From: Candidatus Paceibacter sp.
Lineage (GTDB): Bacteria > Patescibacteria > ABY1 > S139-126
Direction of reading: 5' to 3'
Assembly (NCBI GenBank): GCA_020724865.1
Contig: DYGA01000002.1
Span: 62,001 to 126,000, forward strand
Length of the DNA: 64,000 nt
Part shown: one piece after another, positions 47,697 through 56,522 of the stretch
Position numbering within the stretch: the stretch's first letter is position 1
Layout: the number at the start of each line of letters is the position of its first letter
The notes under the pieces: generated by a model
Told to the model about the DNA's origin: nothing
Database searches by the model: none
The model's input: the letters and a program-made list of their open reading frames with translations, nothing else
Translations under genes and position numbers: made by a program

Positions 47697-48766
47697 TGCA
47701 GACAACTTTAAATATAACCTTAAATAGAATTTTAACTATCCTAGCTGAGCGGCAGGGTTCTGATTTGCATTTGGTGGTAGGTTCTCGACCCATGATGAGA
47801 TTACATGAAGAATTGATAGAATTGTCAGAAGAAGAGGTAATAACCAATGATTTTATTCAAGGCGTAATTGATATACTACTCACTGAAGAACAAAAACAGT
47901 TGTTAGGGAGTCGACGAGAGATTATTTTTGCTTATGATTTTGGCGATCGGGCGCGTTTTCGTGTAGATGTTTTTTACCAAAAAGGTTTTCCCTCAATAGT
48001 TTTTCACTATATTCCCGTAGTTGTAAAACCTTTATCTGAACTGGGATTTCCGAAAAGTGTAGAAAAATTGACTCAGGAAAGAAGCGGTCTGGTGTTGATA
48101 GGCGGACCTTATCGAGCGGGTAAAACAACCACCATGGTTGGATTTATTGAAAGTATCAATCGTACCCAACGTAGAAATATTTTAACTTTGGAACAACCCA
48201 TTGAACATGTTTTAATAAGTAATAAAAGTTTAATTCAACAAAAAGAAGTTGGTAGTGACGTTGAATCATGGCTAGAAGCTTTGGAAATAAGGGAAGAGGA
48301 TGTGGATGTACTGATGGTGACTCGTGTTAATAGCCCACGGATAATGTATCGACTTTTGGAAATTGCCAATAGTGGGGTTTTAGTGTTTATGCCTTTAGAG
48401 GGAAATAGTATTGGTCAGCTTTTACATAAAATAATTGAAGATTGTCCGCAAGAAAATCGTGAACATTCAAGATATTTATTGTCCAAAGTTTTTCGGGGAG
48501 CAATTATTCAAAAACTGCTTCCCAGTATTGGTGGGGGCTTGGTATTGGCAATGGAGATTGTCTTTTCTAGCCCAGTAATAGCAGCTGCTATCAAAGAAAA
48601 TAAATTAGCACAGCTTTCCAGTATTTTATTGACTTCACGCGAACAAGGAATGATTTCCATGGATCGTTATATTGCAGAACTTGTTAGATCTGGACAAATC
48701 GATCAAAGTGTAGCTTTGCAGGAAGTAAATGATCCGGAAAATTTAAAACGGATATTAAGATCATAG
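47696..48766 (+). CDS. pilT: PilT-like ATPase with degenerate active site
   Basis: A 356-residue member of the retraction-ATPase family: N-terminal LAERQGSDLHLVVGSRPMMRL, GGPYRAGKTTTM at Walker A, and KVFRGAIIQKLLPSIGGGLVLAMEIV (longer run, abbreviated in sense) near the end match PilT order. Walker A keeps GK-T but has an altered loop. The Walker B region reads DVDVLMVTRVNSP, where PilT has VGE(M/L)RD, so the catalytic glutamate and the following Arg-Asp are missing. The His box reads NSGVLVFMPLEGN. It may be inactive as an ATPase and act as a subunit or regulator. Confidence 0.82.
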   Translation: MQTTLNITLNRILTILAERQGSDLHLVVGSRPMMRLHEELIELSEEEVITNDFIQGVIDILLTEEQKQLLGSRREIIFAYDFGDRARFRVDVFYQKGFPSIVFHYIPVVVKPLSELGFPKSVEKLTQERSGLVLIGGPYRAGKTTTMVGFIESINRTQRRNILTLEQPIEHVLISNKSLIQQKEVGSDVESWLEALEIREEDVDVLMVTRVNSPRIMYRLLEIANSGVLVFMPLEGNSIGQLLHKIIEDCPQENREHSRYLLSKVFRGAIIQKLLPSIGGGLVLAMEIVFSSPVIAAAIKENKLAQLSSILLTSREQGMISMDRYIAELVRSGQIDQSVALQEVNDPENLKRILRS

Positions 48767-48769
48767 TTT

Positions 48770-49975
48770 ATGCCTTTTTTTCAATATCGAGCCAGAAATT
48801 CCCGTGGTGAAATTGTACAAGGTTCTGTTGATGCACCTTCAGAAAACGTAGCGTCATCAATCTTAGTTGATCGTGGATTGATAATTTTGTCATTAGTAGA
48901 AAAAGAAAAAAGTTCTTTAAATATTGATTTGCCGTTTTTAAATCGTATCAAAAATAAAGATATAGTTGTTTTTTCCCGGCAACTGGCTGTGATGGCTTCA
49001 GCTTCAGTGCCGATTGTCCAAGCTTTAAAAATTTTAGTCAATCAGACCAATAATCCTAGGCTGAAAGTAATTATTTCTGAAGTGGCAGATGAAGTTGATG
49101 GTGGCGCGAAACTTTCCCAAGCTTTAGGCAGATATCGCAAAGTATTTTCAGATTTTTATGTGGCGATGGTCAGATCCGGTGAAACTAGTGGTAAATTGGA
49201 TGAAGTATTAAATTATTTAGCTGATCAACAAGAAAAAGATTATGATTTAACTTCAAAAATAAAAGGCGCCATGATTTATCCGGCTTTTATTTTAAGTGGT
49301 TTAGTGGTAGTGGCAATAGTAATGATGATATTTGTAGTGCCAAAACTTACGGGAATTATTGCTGAATCTGGAGCCGAATTGCCATTTACCACCAGAATTT
49401 TGATAGCCGTGTCTGATTTTATGAAAAATTATTGGTATATATTGATTGGAGTTGTCGGCGGCGGGTTTTTTACTTTATTTAAATTGACCAGAAAAGGACC
49501 CGGTAAAATTTTGTATGATCGGTTAAAGTTGAAAGTACCTATTTTTGGCAAACTTTGGCAACGTATTTATCTGGTGCGGATGACCAGATCTTTATCAACT
49601 TTGATTGTTGGTGGAGTGCCCTTGACTACAGCTCTTGAGGTGGTGGCAGATGTGGTTGGCAACGACCTCTATAGGACTTTGATTAAACAAACTATCAAAG
49701 AAGTGGAAGATGGTAACAGTGTGGCGACTTTGTTTTTAAAAAGTAAAGAAGTGCCTCCGATGGTTTCGCAAATGATGTCAGTGGGAGAACAAACTGGAAG
49801 ATTAGAACAAATTTTGTTTAAAATTACCGATTTTTACGCTCGGGAAATAGAAAATTTAGTGGCCAATATGGTTAGTCTAATTGAACCTTTGATAATGGTA
49901 TTGATGGGCGTGGGAGTTGGGCTTATGGTGGCTGCTATCATAATGCCAATGTATCAGTTGGCTAGTAGTTTTTAA
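48770..49975 (+). CDS. pilC: Type IV pilus inner-membrane platform protein PilC
   Basis: A 401-residue platform protein of the GspF family with two repeated cytoplasmic four-helix domains (VVFSRQLAVMASASVPIVQAL and MTRSLSTLIVGGVPLTTAL) and three transmembrane helices (about 165-190, 220-240 and 370-395). The motor ATPases act on it to insert or remove pilins. It is the last gene before the pilin, which has its own promoter. Confidence 0.95.
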   Translation: MPFFQYRARNSRGEIVQGSVDAPSENVASSILVDRGLIILSLVEKEKSSLNIDLPFLNRIKNKDIVVFSRQLAVMASASVPIVQALKILVNQTNNPRLKVIISEVADEVDGGAKLSQALGRYRKVFSDFYVAMVRSGETSGKLDEVLNYLADQQEKDYDLTSKIKGAMIYPAFILSGLVVVAIVMMIFVVPKLTGIIAESGAELPFTTRILIAVSDFMKNYWYILIGVVGGGFFTLFKLTRKGPGKILYDRLKLKVPIFGKLWQRIYLVRMTRSLSTLIVGGVPLTTALEVVADVVGNDLYRTLIKQTIKEVEDGNSVATLFLKSKEVPPMVSQMMSVGEQTGRLEQILFKITDFYAREIENLVANMVSLIEPLIMVLMGVGVGLMVAAIIMPMYQLASSF

Positions 49976-50030
49976 AAAATTTTTCAGACAAAAATATTTA
50001 AGTTAGAATATTTTTTAAATAAATGATTGC

Positions 50031-50059
50031 TTGTAGTTTTTTTGAAAATGTGCTATAAT
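50031..50059 (+). promoter_or_regulatory. Promoter of the major pilin gene
   Basis: TTGTAG (50031-50036), a 17-bp spacer and extended -10 TGCTATAAT (TATAAT at 50054-50059). The start would be near 50066, giving a 5' UTR of about 125 nt, the longest in the window for a protein gene. A dedicated promoter fits the high output needed for a major pilin. Confidence 0.7.
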
Positions 50060-50121
50060 TAATTACAGTTAAAAGGTCGGATATTAAATTATGAATATTT
50101 TTAAAAAATAAATTAAAAAAA

Positions 50122-50164
50122 AATGATTTTTGCCACCGTGGTTTGTCCTGTAGCAAAAGTCATT
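50122..50164 (+). promoter_or_regulatory. Hairpin in the pilin 5' UTR
   Basis: AATGATTTTTGC (50122-50133) and GCAAAAGTCATT (50153-50164) form a 12-bp stem with one G-U pair. Its 19-nt loop contains CCACCGTGG, able to form a smaller hairpin. It ends about 10 nt before the Shine-Dalgarno region (AGAAAGGCAGGTG), so it could stabilise the message or control translation. No known riboswitch is recognised. Confidence 0.6.
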
Positions 50165-50193
50165 TTCACAACTAGAAAGGCAGGTGAAAATTT

Positions 50194-50643
50194 ATGAATA
50201 AAAAAGGTTTTACTTTAATTGAACTTTTGGTGGTTATTGCTATAATTGGTTTATTGTCAACTTTAGCGGTAGTATCCCTAAACAACGCTAGAGCTAAATC
50301 TCGTGACGCCAAAAGAGTTTCTGATATTAAACAAGTTCAAACTGCTTTAGAGTTATTTTATAATGATAATAATGGTTATCCTACTACAACTGTTACAGGT
50401 TCAGGTGGTGATGTAATGCCATCTCCAACTGCAGGTAACCCAGCTTGGTCAACTTATATGGGTGTAAATCCGCAAGCGCCAACTCCAGCTGATGGTAATT
50501 GTACAGGTGGTGCAACAGGCAATAATAGATATGTTTATGCAGCATCAAGTTCCGCAACTTATACAATAACATTTTGTTTAGGTGGAGCCACTGGACAATT
50601 GCCAGACGGAGTTAGAACAGCTACTCCAGCCGGTATTCAATAG
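50194..50643 (+). CDS. pilA: Major type IV pilin
   Basis: A 149-residue prepilin. The leader MNKKG is cut before F by PilD, and the conserved FTLIELLVVIAIIGLL forms the assembly helix with Glu5. A short globular domain follows, rich in Gly, Ala, Thr and Pro, with two cysteines (NCTGG and TFCLGG) that could make the C-terminal disulfide loop. It has a dedicated promoter, a long structured leader and a strong terminator, so it is probably the main structural subunit. Confidence 0.95.
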   Translation: MNKKGFTLIELLVVIAIIGLLSTLAVVSLNNARAKSRDAKRVSDIKQVQTALELFYNDNNGYPTTTVTGSGGDVMPSPTAGNPAWSTYMGVNPQAPTPADGNCTGGATGNNRYVYAASSSATYTITFCLGGATGQLPDGVRTATPAGIQ

Positions 50644-50671
50644 ATTTGAATTAATTTTACAACTATTTACT

Positions 50672-50703
50672 ACTACCCCGACTATCCGTCGGGGTAGTTT
50701 TTA
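50672..50703 (+). terminator. Terminator after the pilin gene
   Basis: ACTACCCCGAC and GTCGGGGTAGT form a GC-rich perfect stem followed by a T-run. It is the strongest hairpin of the pilus locus and isolates pilA. Confidence 0.92.
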
Positions 50704-50735
50704 ATAAATCAGGTAAAAATGTTATAATTAGTTAG

Positions 50736-51521
50736 ATGACTACATTATTGATTTTTATTTTTGGTACTTTGCTGGGCAGTTTTATCAATGCTCTGGTTTA
50801 TCGGCTTAAAAATAATTTTAGTTTTGTATTTTCCCGGTCACATTGTCCCAAATGCAAAAGTATTTTAGCTTGGTATGAACTTATTCCGATAGTAAGTTTT
50901 TTGTGGCAACGGGGCAAATGTACCAAATGCCAGCAAAAAATTTCTTGGCAATATCCTCTGGTTGAGATTGTTACTGGCTGCTTGTTTGTTTTAATCTATC
51001 AAACAAAAATTATAACTCCGCAAATTTTACCAGTCAGTTATGTGGATGTGGTGCATATCAGCGGTTTATTCATATTTACGGTTTGGTTATTGATTATTTT
51101 TCTGTATGATTTTAAGTATTATTTGATTTTGGATAAAATTACTGTTCCGGCTATGGTTTTAGCTTTGGTGTGGCAGTTGGTGCTTGATTTTTCTTTTGGA
51201 CGTTTGTTGAATATTTTGCTGGCTGGATTGGTTGGTGGTGGGTTTTTTTTACTGCAATTTTTGGTTTCCCAAGGCAAATGGATTGGCGGCGGGGACATTA
51301 GGCTTGGGGTATTGATGGGCTTGTTGTTGGGTTGGCCACAAGTATTGGTGGCATTACTACTTGCTTATGTGATCGGGGCTGGAGTGGCGATAGTTATGGT
51401 ATTATTAAAAAAGAAGCGCTGGGGCGAACACATACCTTTTGGTACGTTTTTGACCATAGGTACTTTTATTGCCTTGTTGTGGGGGGATATAATTATAAAA
51501 TGGTATCTGGGTCAATTATGA
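50736..51521 (+). CDS. pilD: Prepilin peptidase PilD
   Basis: A 261-residue polytopic aspartyl protease that removes the pilin leader and methylates the new N-terminus. The N-terminal domain has two CxxC pairs (CPKCKS and CTKCQQ). The catalytic aspartates are in LYDFKYYLILDKITVP and GGGDIRLG. A TATAAT at 50723-50728 ends 7 nt before the ATG, so the transcript is probably leaderless. It overlaps the next gene by 4 bp (ATGA). Confidence 0.95.
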   Translation: MTTLLIFIFGTLLGSFINALVYRLKNNFSFVFSRSHCPKCKSILAWYELIPIVSFLWQRGKCTKCQQKISWQYPLVEIVTGCLFVLIYQTKIITPQILPVSYVDVVHISGLFIFTVWLLIIFLYDFKYYLILDKITVPAMVLALVWQLVLDFSFGRLLNILLAGLVGGGFFLLQFLVSQGKWIGGGDIRLGVLMGLLLGWPQVLVALLLAYVIGAGVAIVMVLLKKKRWGEHIPFGTFLTIGTFIALLWGDIIIKWYLGQL

Positions 51522-52135
51522 AATATTTTAATTCTAAAAATAGACAAGCTTTTACTTTACCAGAATTGCTGGTAGCAACGGGGATTTTTTTGATAATTTT
51601 ATCTATCACTATGGCCAACTTGCGTCAGGGCAATCAAACTAGCGAGTTGAGACTTAAAGCATTGGAAGTAGCTAATGATATTAGGCGGGTACAAAATAAT
51701 GCTTTAGTGGCTTTGCCTTTAGCAAATGGTACTATACCTGATCATTGGGGCATACATTTTGTCAGTAGTAGCCCCCAATACATAATTTTTGCTGAAACTG
51801 CTGGTAGTCCTAATTATAATTTTATGTATAATGCTGGTGAAGCTGTACAAACTATTACTTTACCCAATAAATTTATAATTTCGGCAATGAATGATCCGGA
51901 AACTTTGAACTGTTCGGGTAAAATTTGGGCTAATAATATGGATATAGTTTTTACCGTGCCAGCGGGCCAGATATTTTTCAATGGTGTTCAACCATTGAGC
52001 GCTTGGGAAACTGGTGCTTGTGGGGATTACAACCCGGGTTGGGTAAATTTAAAATATTTGCCAACTGGTCAAAGTATCAATATTGAAATAAACTGGATTT
52101 CAGGGAAAATTACCACTACTGATATAATTAATTAA
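51518..52135 (+). CDS. Minor pilin-like protein (GspH/FimT type)
   Basis: About 205 residues from the ATG at 51518, which overlaps the pilD stop (ATGA). A longer in-frame reading from 51332 would lie wholly inside pilD and is not believed. The leader MKYFNSKNRQA precedes FTLPELLVATGIFLIILSIT, a class III signal with Glu5. The C-terminal domain is beta-rich with a cysteine pair (LNCSGK and TGACGDYN). It starts a set of four minor pilin-like genes. Confidence 0.88.
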   Translation: MKYFNSKNRQAFTLPELLVATGIFLIILSITMANLRQGNQTSELRLKALEVANDIRRVQNNALVALPLANGTIPDHWGIHFVSSSPQYIIFAETAGSPNYNFMYNAGEAVQTITLPNKFIISAMNDPETLNCSGKIWANNMDIVFTVPAGQIFFNGVQPLSAWETGACGDYNPGWVNLKYLPTGQSINIEINWISGKITTTDIIN

Positions 52136-52744
52136 ATGATAAAAAATAAGAAAAATTTATTAGGCCAAGGTTTAATGGAAGTAATTGTGGCGATTGCTAT
52201 TATAACTACCGGTATTGCAGGTACGATCACTTTGACTTATTCTAATTTGCGTAGTAACGAAACTTCTTTCAACCAAATAGTTGCTGCCAATTTAGCCCGA
52301 GAAGGAATTGAAGTAATAAGAAATATACGCGACGAAAATTGGCTGCAAGGAAAAACTTGGATACAGGGGCTTAAAAATACTACCAGTAATACTACAGATT
52401 ATGATGGTAATATAAATTTTGATAAAGCCACTAAACGTTGGAGTCTTGATTTGACAAAAAATGGTATAACTGAAGGCAGATTATATATAGATGCTGACGG
52501 TATTTATAATCATACAAACGGTACCCCAACACCTTACTGGCGCAATGTGGAGGTGAGAGTTATTTTGTGTCAGTTTAAAAATGATCGTAATAACATTGAG
52601 GCGGTCGACGGCAATTGTCAAAATTATGCCGCTTGGGAAGCGGTGGGTATCAAAGTGATAAGTAATGTCCAGTGGCAAGAAAAAGGTCAAACCAAAACAT
52701 ATCGTTTAGAAGAAAATTTATATAATTGGCATGATGCTTATTAG
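52136..52744 (+). CDS. Minor pilin-like protein (PilV/GspI type)
   Basis: A 202-residue protein whose N-terminus MIKNKKNLLGQG is followed by LMEVIVAIAIITTGIAGTI, a prepilin-like helix with glutamate near position 5. The segment LAREGIEVIRNIRDENW is typical of PilV-like minor pilins in CPR. The start codon directly follows the previous stop. It overlaps the next gene by 14 bp. Confidence 0.85.
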   Translation: MIKNKKNLLGQGLMEVIVAIAIITTGIAGTITLTYSNLRSNETSFNQIVAANLAREGIEVIRNIRDENWLQGKTWIQGLKNTTSNTTDYDGNINFDKATKRWSLDLTKNGITEGRLYIDADGIYNHTNGTPTPYWRNVEVRVILCQFKNDRNNIEAVDGNCQNYAAWEAVGIKVISNVQWQEKGQTKTYRLEENLYNWHDAY

Positions 52745-53327
52745 TAAAAAAAATCAAACCGGTTTTACCCTAATGGAGATAGTGGTAGGTTTAGCGCTGT
52801 TTGGCGTGGCTTTGATTGCTTTGACTGATATTTATCTACTCTCCCAAAAGACTCAAAATAAATTGGTAGGAGAAACCAGAATTCAAGCTGATGCCAGATT
52901 CGTTATGGAGGTTTTAGCTCGCGAAATAAGGATGAATCTGATTGATTATACCGCCATAGATCCGGCAGATTTTTCACCGGCTTTAGGTTATTTGCCTTTA
53001 ATTGATGTGGCTGGTAATCGTTTGGTTTTTATGACAACTTCATCGCCGGCAATTTGTGAACCAGGAACTGCTAGTTGTTTAGCTGTAAAGCAAAATGATT
53101 CGGCTTGGGCTAGTATTACTCCCAGAGGAGTAAATATATTGAAATCTGAATTTTATATTTATCCAGAAGCTGATCCTTATACCATTGTCGGCAATCAATA
53201 TGCAGCCAGTAGTACTCCTAGAGTAACTATCATCTTATCTTCAGAAAATATTACCAGTAAACAAGCAGAAAAAAATATACAAAATTTACAAACCACTGTA
53301 TCATCGCGAGTGTATAAAAGATTTTAG
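52731..53327 (+). CDS. Minor pilin-like protein (PilW/GspJ type)
   Basis: A 198-residue protein with leader MMLISKKNQTG before FTLMEIVVGLALFGVALIAL. The middle contains ADARFVMEVLAREIRMN, characteristic of PilW/GspJ-type minor pilins. Two cysteines (AICEPG and ASCLAV) may form a disulfide. It overlaps its upstream neighbour by 14 bp. It probably takes part in the priming complex at the pilus tip. Confidence 0.87.
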   Translation: MMLISKKNQTGFTLMEIVVGLALFGVALIALTDIYLLSQKTQNKLVGETRIQADARFVMEVLAREIRMNLIDYTAIDPADFSPALGYLPLIDVAGNRLVFMTTSSPAICEPGTASCLAVKQNDSAWASITPRGVNILKSEFYIYPEADPYTIVGNQYAASSTPRVTIILSSENITSKQAEKNIQNLQTTVSSRVYKRF

Positions 53328-53330
53328 TTT

Positions 53331-54230
53331 ATGATTTATTTAGATTTATATAACCAGCGCTTAGTTATGTGTTATAAACAAACAAAAACCAATCAGCAGG
53401 GTACAATATTACTTTTAGCCTTACTAATTATGTCAGGACTAGTTATCGGAGGTTTTACCTTAGGTAGTATTGTAGTCAGTGAATTAAGGCAGTCTCGTCA
53501 ATTGGATCAGGCGATAGTTGCTTATTATGCGGCCGAATCTGGTGCAGAAAAATTGTTGTTTGATTGGCGTGATACATCACAGTGTGGGGCTTTATGTCCA
53601 AGTAATGCCCAACTTTTTGCTAACCCTACTTGTAGTGAGACCAGTACAATTGGTTGGAGTTGTAGTATGAGTACAGCTCAAGGCGTGTCTCAAGTTAGTT
53701 TTGTTTTACCTCAAATGCAGGTAGAGCAAATTCCTTTATATTTGCCAGACGATCCCAGTAAAAGATCAAACGCAGAATCAATGAGAATTTATTGGCAAGA
53801 TGCTAATATACAAAATGGCATAGAACCATGGTTAGAAGTATCTATTTTAGGTTGGCCAGCCGCGCTGAGTATAAATTACAATGATGCTAAAGAAATTATG
53901 AAAAGAGTCTATAAATGTTCTCCGGATAATATTGATCGGCCTTTTTGTGATGATATTACTATTAATGAGCTTAATGGCGCTTACGGTTATATTATTAGAT
54001 TGCGGTCATTGTTTGATGATGTGGAAAATGTCCGGGTAAAGTTTTATCAAAGTGACAACGCTGTCAATGAGTTGGATCTAAGAGATTATATCAAGGTTGC
54101 TAATTTTACTGGCACTTGGAATGGTATAAAACAAGGCATGCGGGTGCAGTTTCCGGTTGTTAATCCTTCTTCAGCTATGTTTGATTTTGTTTTATTTTCG
54201 GAAAATAGTTTGCTAAAGCAGATATTTTAA
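53331..54230 (+). CDS. PilX-like minor pilus protein
   Basis: A 299-residue protein. From ATG 53331 it has a 24-residue leader; an in-frame ATG at 53367 would give the more typical leader MCYKQTKTNQQG. The hydrophobic helix TILLLALLIMSGLVIGGFTLGS lacks the glutamate and is followed by AYYAAESGAEKLLFDW, the PilX hallmark. The C-terminal part has several cysteines. It is the last gene of the minor pilin set and ends 2 nt before ligA. Confidence 0.82.
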   Translation: MIYLDLYNQRLVMCYKQTKTNQQGTILLLALLIMSGLVIGGFTLGSIVVSELRQSRQLDQAIVAYYAAESGAEKLLFDWRDTSQCGALCPSNAQLFANPTCSETSTIGWSCSMSTAQGVSQVSFVLPQMQVEQIPLYLPDDPSKRSNAESMRIYWQDANIQNGIEPWLEVSILGWPAALSINYNDAKEIMKRVYKCSPDNIDRPFCDDITINELNGAYGYIIRLRSLFDDVENVRVKFYQSDNAVNELDLRDYIKVANFTGTWNGIKQGMRVQFPVVNPSSAMFDFVLFSENSLLKQIF

Positions 54231-54232
54231 TT

Positions 54233-56227
54233 ATGGATAAAAATCAAGCTAAAGACAGAATTGCTAAATTACGCGCGGAGATTGAACATCACCGCTATTT
54301 ATATCATGTATTAGATGCCCCAGAGATATCAGATGGCGCTTTAGATAGTTTAAAAAATGAGTTGGAAAATTTGGAAAAGCAGTATCCGGAATTTATTACC
54401 GAAGATTCTCCCACCCAACGGGTAGGCGGTAGTCCTTTGGCTAAATTTAAAAAAGTTAAACATGACAAGCCAATGTTGTCTATCAATGATGCCTTCAGTA
54501 GACAAGATTTAGATGACTGGTTTGAGAGAATAAGTAAATTAACTCAGGCTAATTTAGATTTTTTTTGTGAACCAAAAATTGACGGCTTGGCAGTTTCTTT
54601 GCGTTATGAGAATAATAAACTGGTGAGAGCAGCCACCAGAGGAGACGGATTGGTAGGTGAAGATGTTACTATGAATATACGGACCATTGAATCAATTCCC
54701 TTGCGCTTACATGATGAAAAAAATCAACTCCCCCAGGTAGTAGAAATTAGAGGTGAGGTTTATATGACCAAAAATGTTTTTGACAAGTTGAATAAAGAGT
54801 TGTCAAAACAAGGAGAAAAAACCTTTGCTAATCCTCGGAATGCGGCGGCCGGATCAATCAGGCAATTAGATCCAAGATTGACTGCTAAAAGAGAGTTGAA
54901 ATTTATGGCTTATGATATTGTTACTGATTTAGGTTTAGATAGCCATCAAGCTGTGCATGAAAAATTAAAACAAATTGGTTTCCGGGCGGGTGATTATTTA
55001 AAACTATGCAAAGATTTAGATGAAGTATTTGCCTGGTTTAATGAATTAAAGAAAATAAGAAATAAATTACCTTACTGGATTGATGGGGTAGTGGTAATGG
55101 TTAACAACTTAGCCGTTTTTAATCAATTGGGTTTTACTGGTAAAGCGCCTCGAGGTATATTGGCTTTAAAATTTCCCGCAGAACAAGTTACGACAATTGT
55201 AGAAAATGTTATTGTTCAAGTAGGTCGCACAGGTGTTTTAACGCCAGTGGCAGTTTTACGACCTGTAACTGTTGCGGGAACAATAGTATCACGAGCGACT
55301 TTACATAATTTTGCTGAAATTGAAAGATTAGGCATAAAAATTGGCGATACAGTAATTATTCAAAAAGCTGGTGATATTATTCCGGAAGTAGTTCAGGTGA
55401 TAAAAAATTTAAGAACAGGTAAAGAAAAAAATATCAAAGTTCCTAAACGGTGCCCAGTTTGTAATTCGCCCGTAGTTAAACCCGAATCAGAAGTAAATTT
55501 TTATTGTAGCAACAAAAGTTGTTTTGCTATGCAGCGGGAACAGTTATACCATTTTGTATCAAAAAATGCTTTTAATATCGTCGGATTGGGACCAAAGATT
55601 ATTGATCAATTGATTGAAGAAGGTTTAATCGAAGATGCGGCAGATATTTTTGCTTTAACTAAAGGTGATTTAGAACCTTTGGATAGATTTGCGGAAAAAG
55701 CCGCTAGTAATTTAATTGCCAGTATAAATCAAGCTAAAAAAATTAGTTTAGCCCGTTTTATTTATGCTTTAGGTATTAGACATGTGGGCGAGCAAACTGC
55801 CATTGCTTTGGCAGAAAATTTTTCTAGTTTAGAAAATTTGAGAAAAGCTAGTCAAGAAAAATTAGCTGAGATAAATGATATTGGTCCAGTAGTAGCCAAA
55901 AGTATTTATGATTATTTTCAGCAGCCGAAAAATATTAAATTAATTGAGAAATTATTAGCCGCAGGGGTAGTAATTAGTGTGGCCAAAAAATCTAAACAAA
56001 ATAAGTTTTTTGGTAAGAATTTTGTTTTAACTGGCACGTTATCAAGTCTAACCCGTGACCAAGCCAAAGAATATATCCGACGATTTGGTGGTCGGGTTAG
56101 TTCTAGTGTTAGTAGGCAAACTGACTATGTGGTAGTAGGTTCTGAGCCAGGATCTAAATACGCTCAGGCAAAAAAATTGGGAGTTAAAATATTAAATGAA
56201 AAAGAGTTTTTGGATTTGATTAAATAA
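54233..56227 (+). CDS. ligA: NAD-dependent DNA ligase
   Basis: A 664-residue ligase for Okazaki fragment joining and repair. The adenylated lysine is in EPKIDGLAVS (about 116), preceded by the NAD-binding HHRYLYHVLDAPEISD. An OB fold, a tetracysteine zinc finger (CPVCNSP and CSNKSC), helix-hairpin-helix repeats and a C-terminal BRCT domain (about 590-664; FFGKNFVLTGTLSSLTRDQA) follow in normal order. It starts 2 nt after the PilX-like gene. A 512-bp non-coding gap follows it. Confidence 0.97.
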   Translation: MDKNQAKDRIAKLRAEIEHHRYLYHVLDAPEISDGALDSLKNELENLEKQYPEFITEDSPTQRVGGSPLAKFKKVKHDKPMLSINDAFSRQDLDDWFERISKLTQANLDFFCEPKIDGLAVSLRYENNKLVRAATRGDGLVGEDVTMNIRTIESIPLRLHDEKNQLPQVVEIRGEVYMTKNVFDKLNKELSKQGEKTFANPRNAAAGSIRQLDPRLTAKRELKFMAYDIVTDLGLDSHQAVHEKLKQIGFRAGDYLKLCKDLDEVFAWFNELKKIRNKLPYWIDGVVVMVNNLAVFNQLGFTGKAPRGILALKFPAEQVTTIVENVIVQVGRTGVLTPVAVLRPVTVAGTIVSRATLHNFAEIERLGIKIGDTVIIQKAGDIIPEVVQVIKNLRTGKEKNIKVPKRCPVCNSPVVKPESEVNFYCSNKSCFAMQREQLYHFVSKNAFNIVGLGPKIIDQLIEEGLIEDAADIFALTKGDLEPLDRFAEKAASNLIASINQAKKISLARFIYALGIRHVGEQTAIALAENFSSLENLRKASQEKLAEINDIGPVVAKSIYDYFQQPKNIKLIEKLLAAGVVISVAKKSKQNKFFGKNFVLTGTLSSLTRDQAKEYIRRFGGRVSSSVSRQTDYVVVGSEPGSKYAQAKKLGVKILNEKEFLDLIK

Positions 56228-56250
56228 AAAAATATTTTTATTTTTACTTT

Positions 56251-56415
56251 TTGCAGTCCCGCGGTCGCGGGATAGTCAAAACTTCCGATCAGCTCTGTTG
56301 TTCAGGTAAAATTGCCAATCTGCTCGTGCGCTTCTTAAAATTCGCTGCGTTTAGTTGAGAGAGGTATATTCTGTTCTCTTTTTGGCAATTTTTCACTTCA
56401 GGCAACGGAAGGTCA
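56251..56415. ncRNA. Structured intergenic element with nested inverted repeats
   Basis: TCCCGCGGTCGCGGGA (56257-56272) is a GC-rich hairpin. Then CTTCCG (56282-56287) pairs with CGGAAG (56406-56411) and encloses AAAATTGCCAA (56308-56318), which pairs perfectly with TTGGCAATTTT (56382-56392). TCAGC follows both arms as a direct repeat and TTCAGG occurs on both sides of the inner stem. No clear ORF fits on either strand; a minus-strand frame lacks a start. It may be a small RNA or a mobile repeat. No known RNA family was recognised. Confidence 0.5.
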
Positions 56416-56478
56416 GCAAGAAATTTTAATTAAGATTAAATAATTTAGTATTAGTTTAAAATTTACAGTTTAAAATTA

Positions 56479-56516
56479 AAAAGCTGTCTGGTTGACAGCT
56501 TTATTTTAATTTTTTT
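56479..56516. terminator. Terminator in the ligA-gatC gap
   Basis: AAAGCTGTC and GACAGCTTT form a 9-bp stem around TGGTT, followed by ATTTTAATTTTTTT. The opposite strand also ends in a T-rich run, so it may work both ways. It separates the two structured elements of this gap. Confidence 0.75.
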
Positions 56517-56522
56517 AAAAAA

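Noticed and set aside
51332..51517. A 267-residue version of the first minor pilin starting inside pilD
   Set aside because: The first 62 codons are pilD read in another frame; the prepilin leader and the ATGA overlap place the start at 51518.
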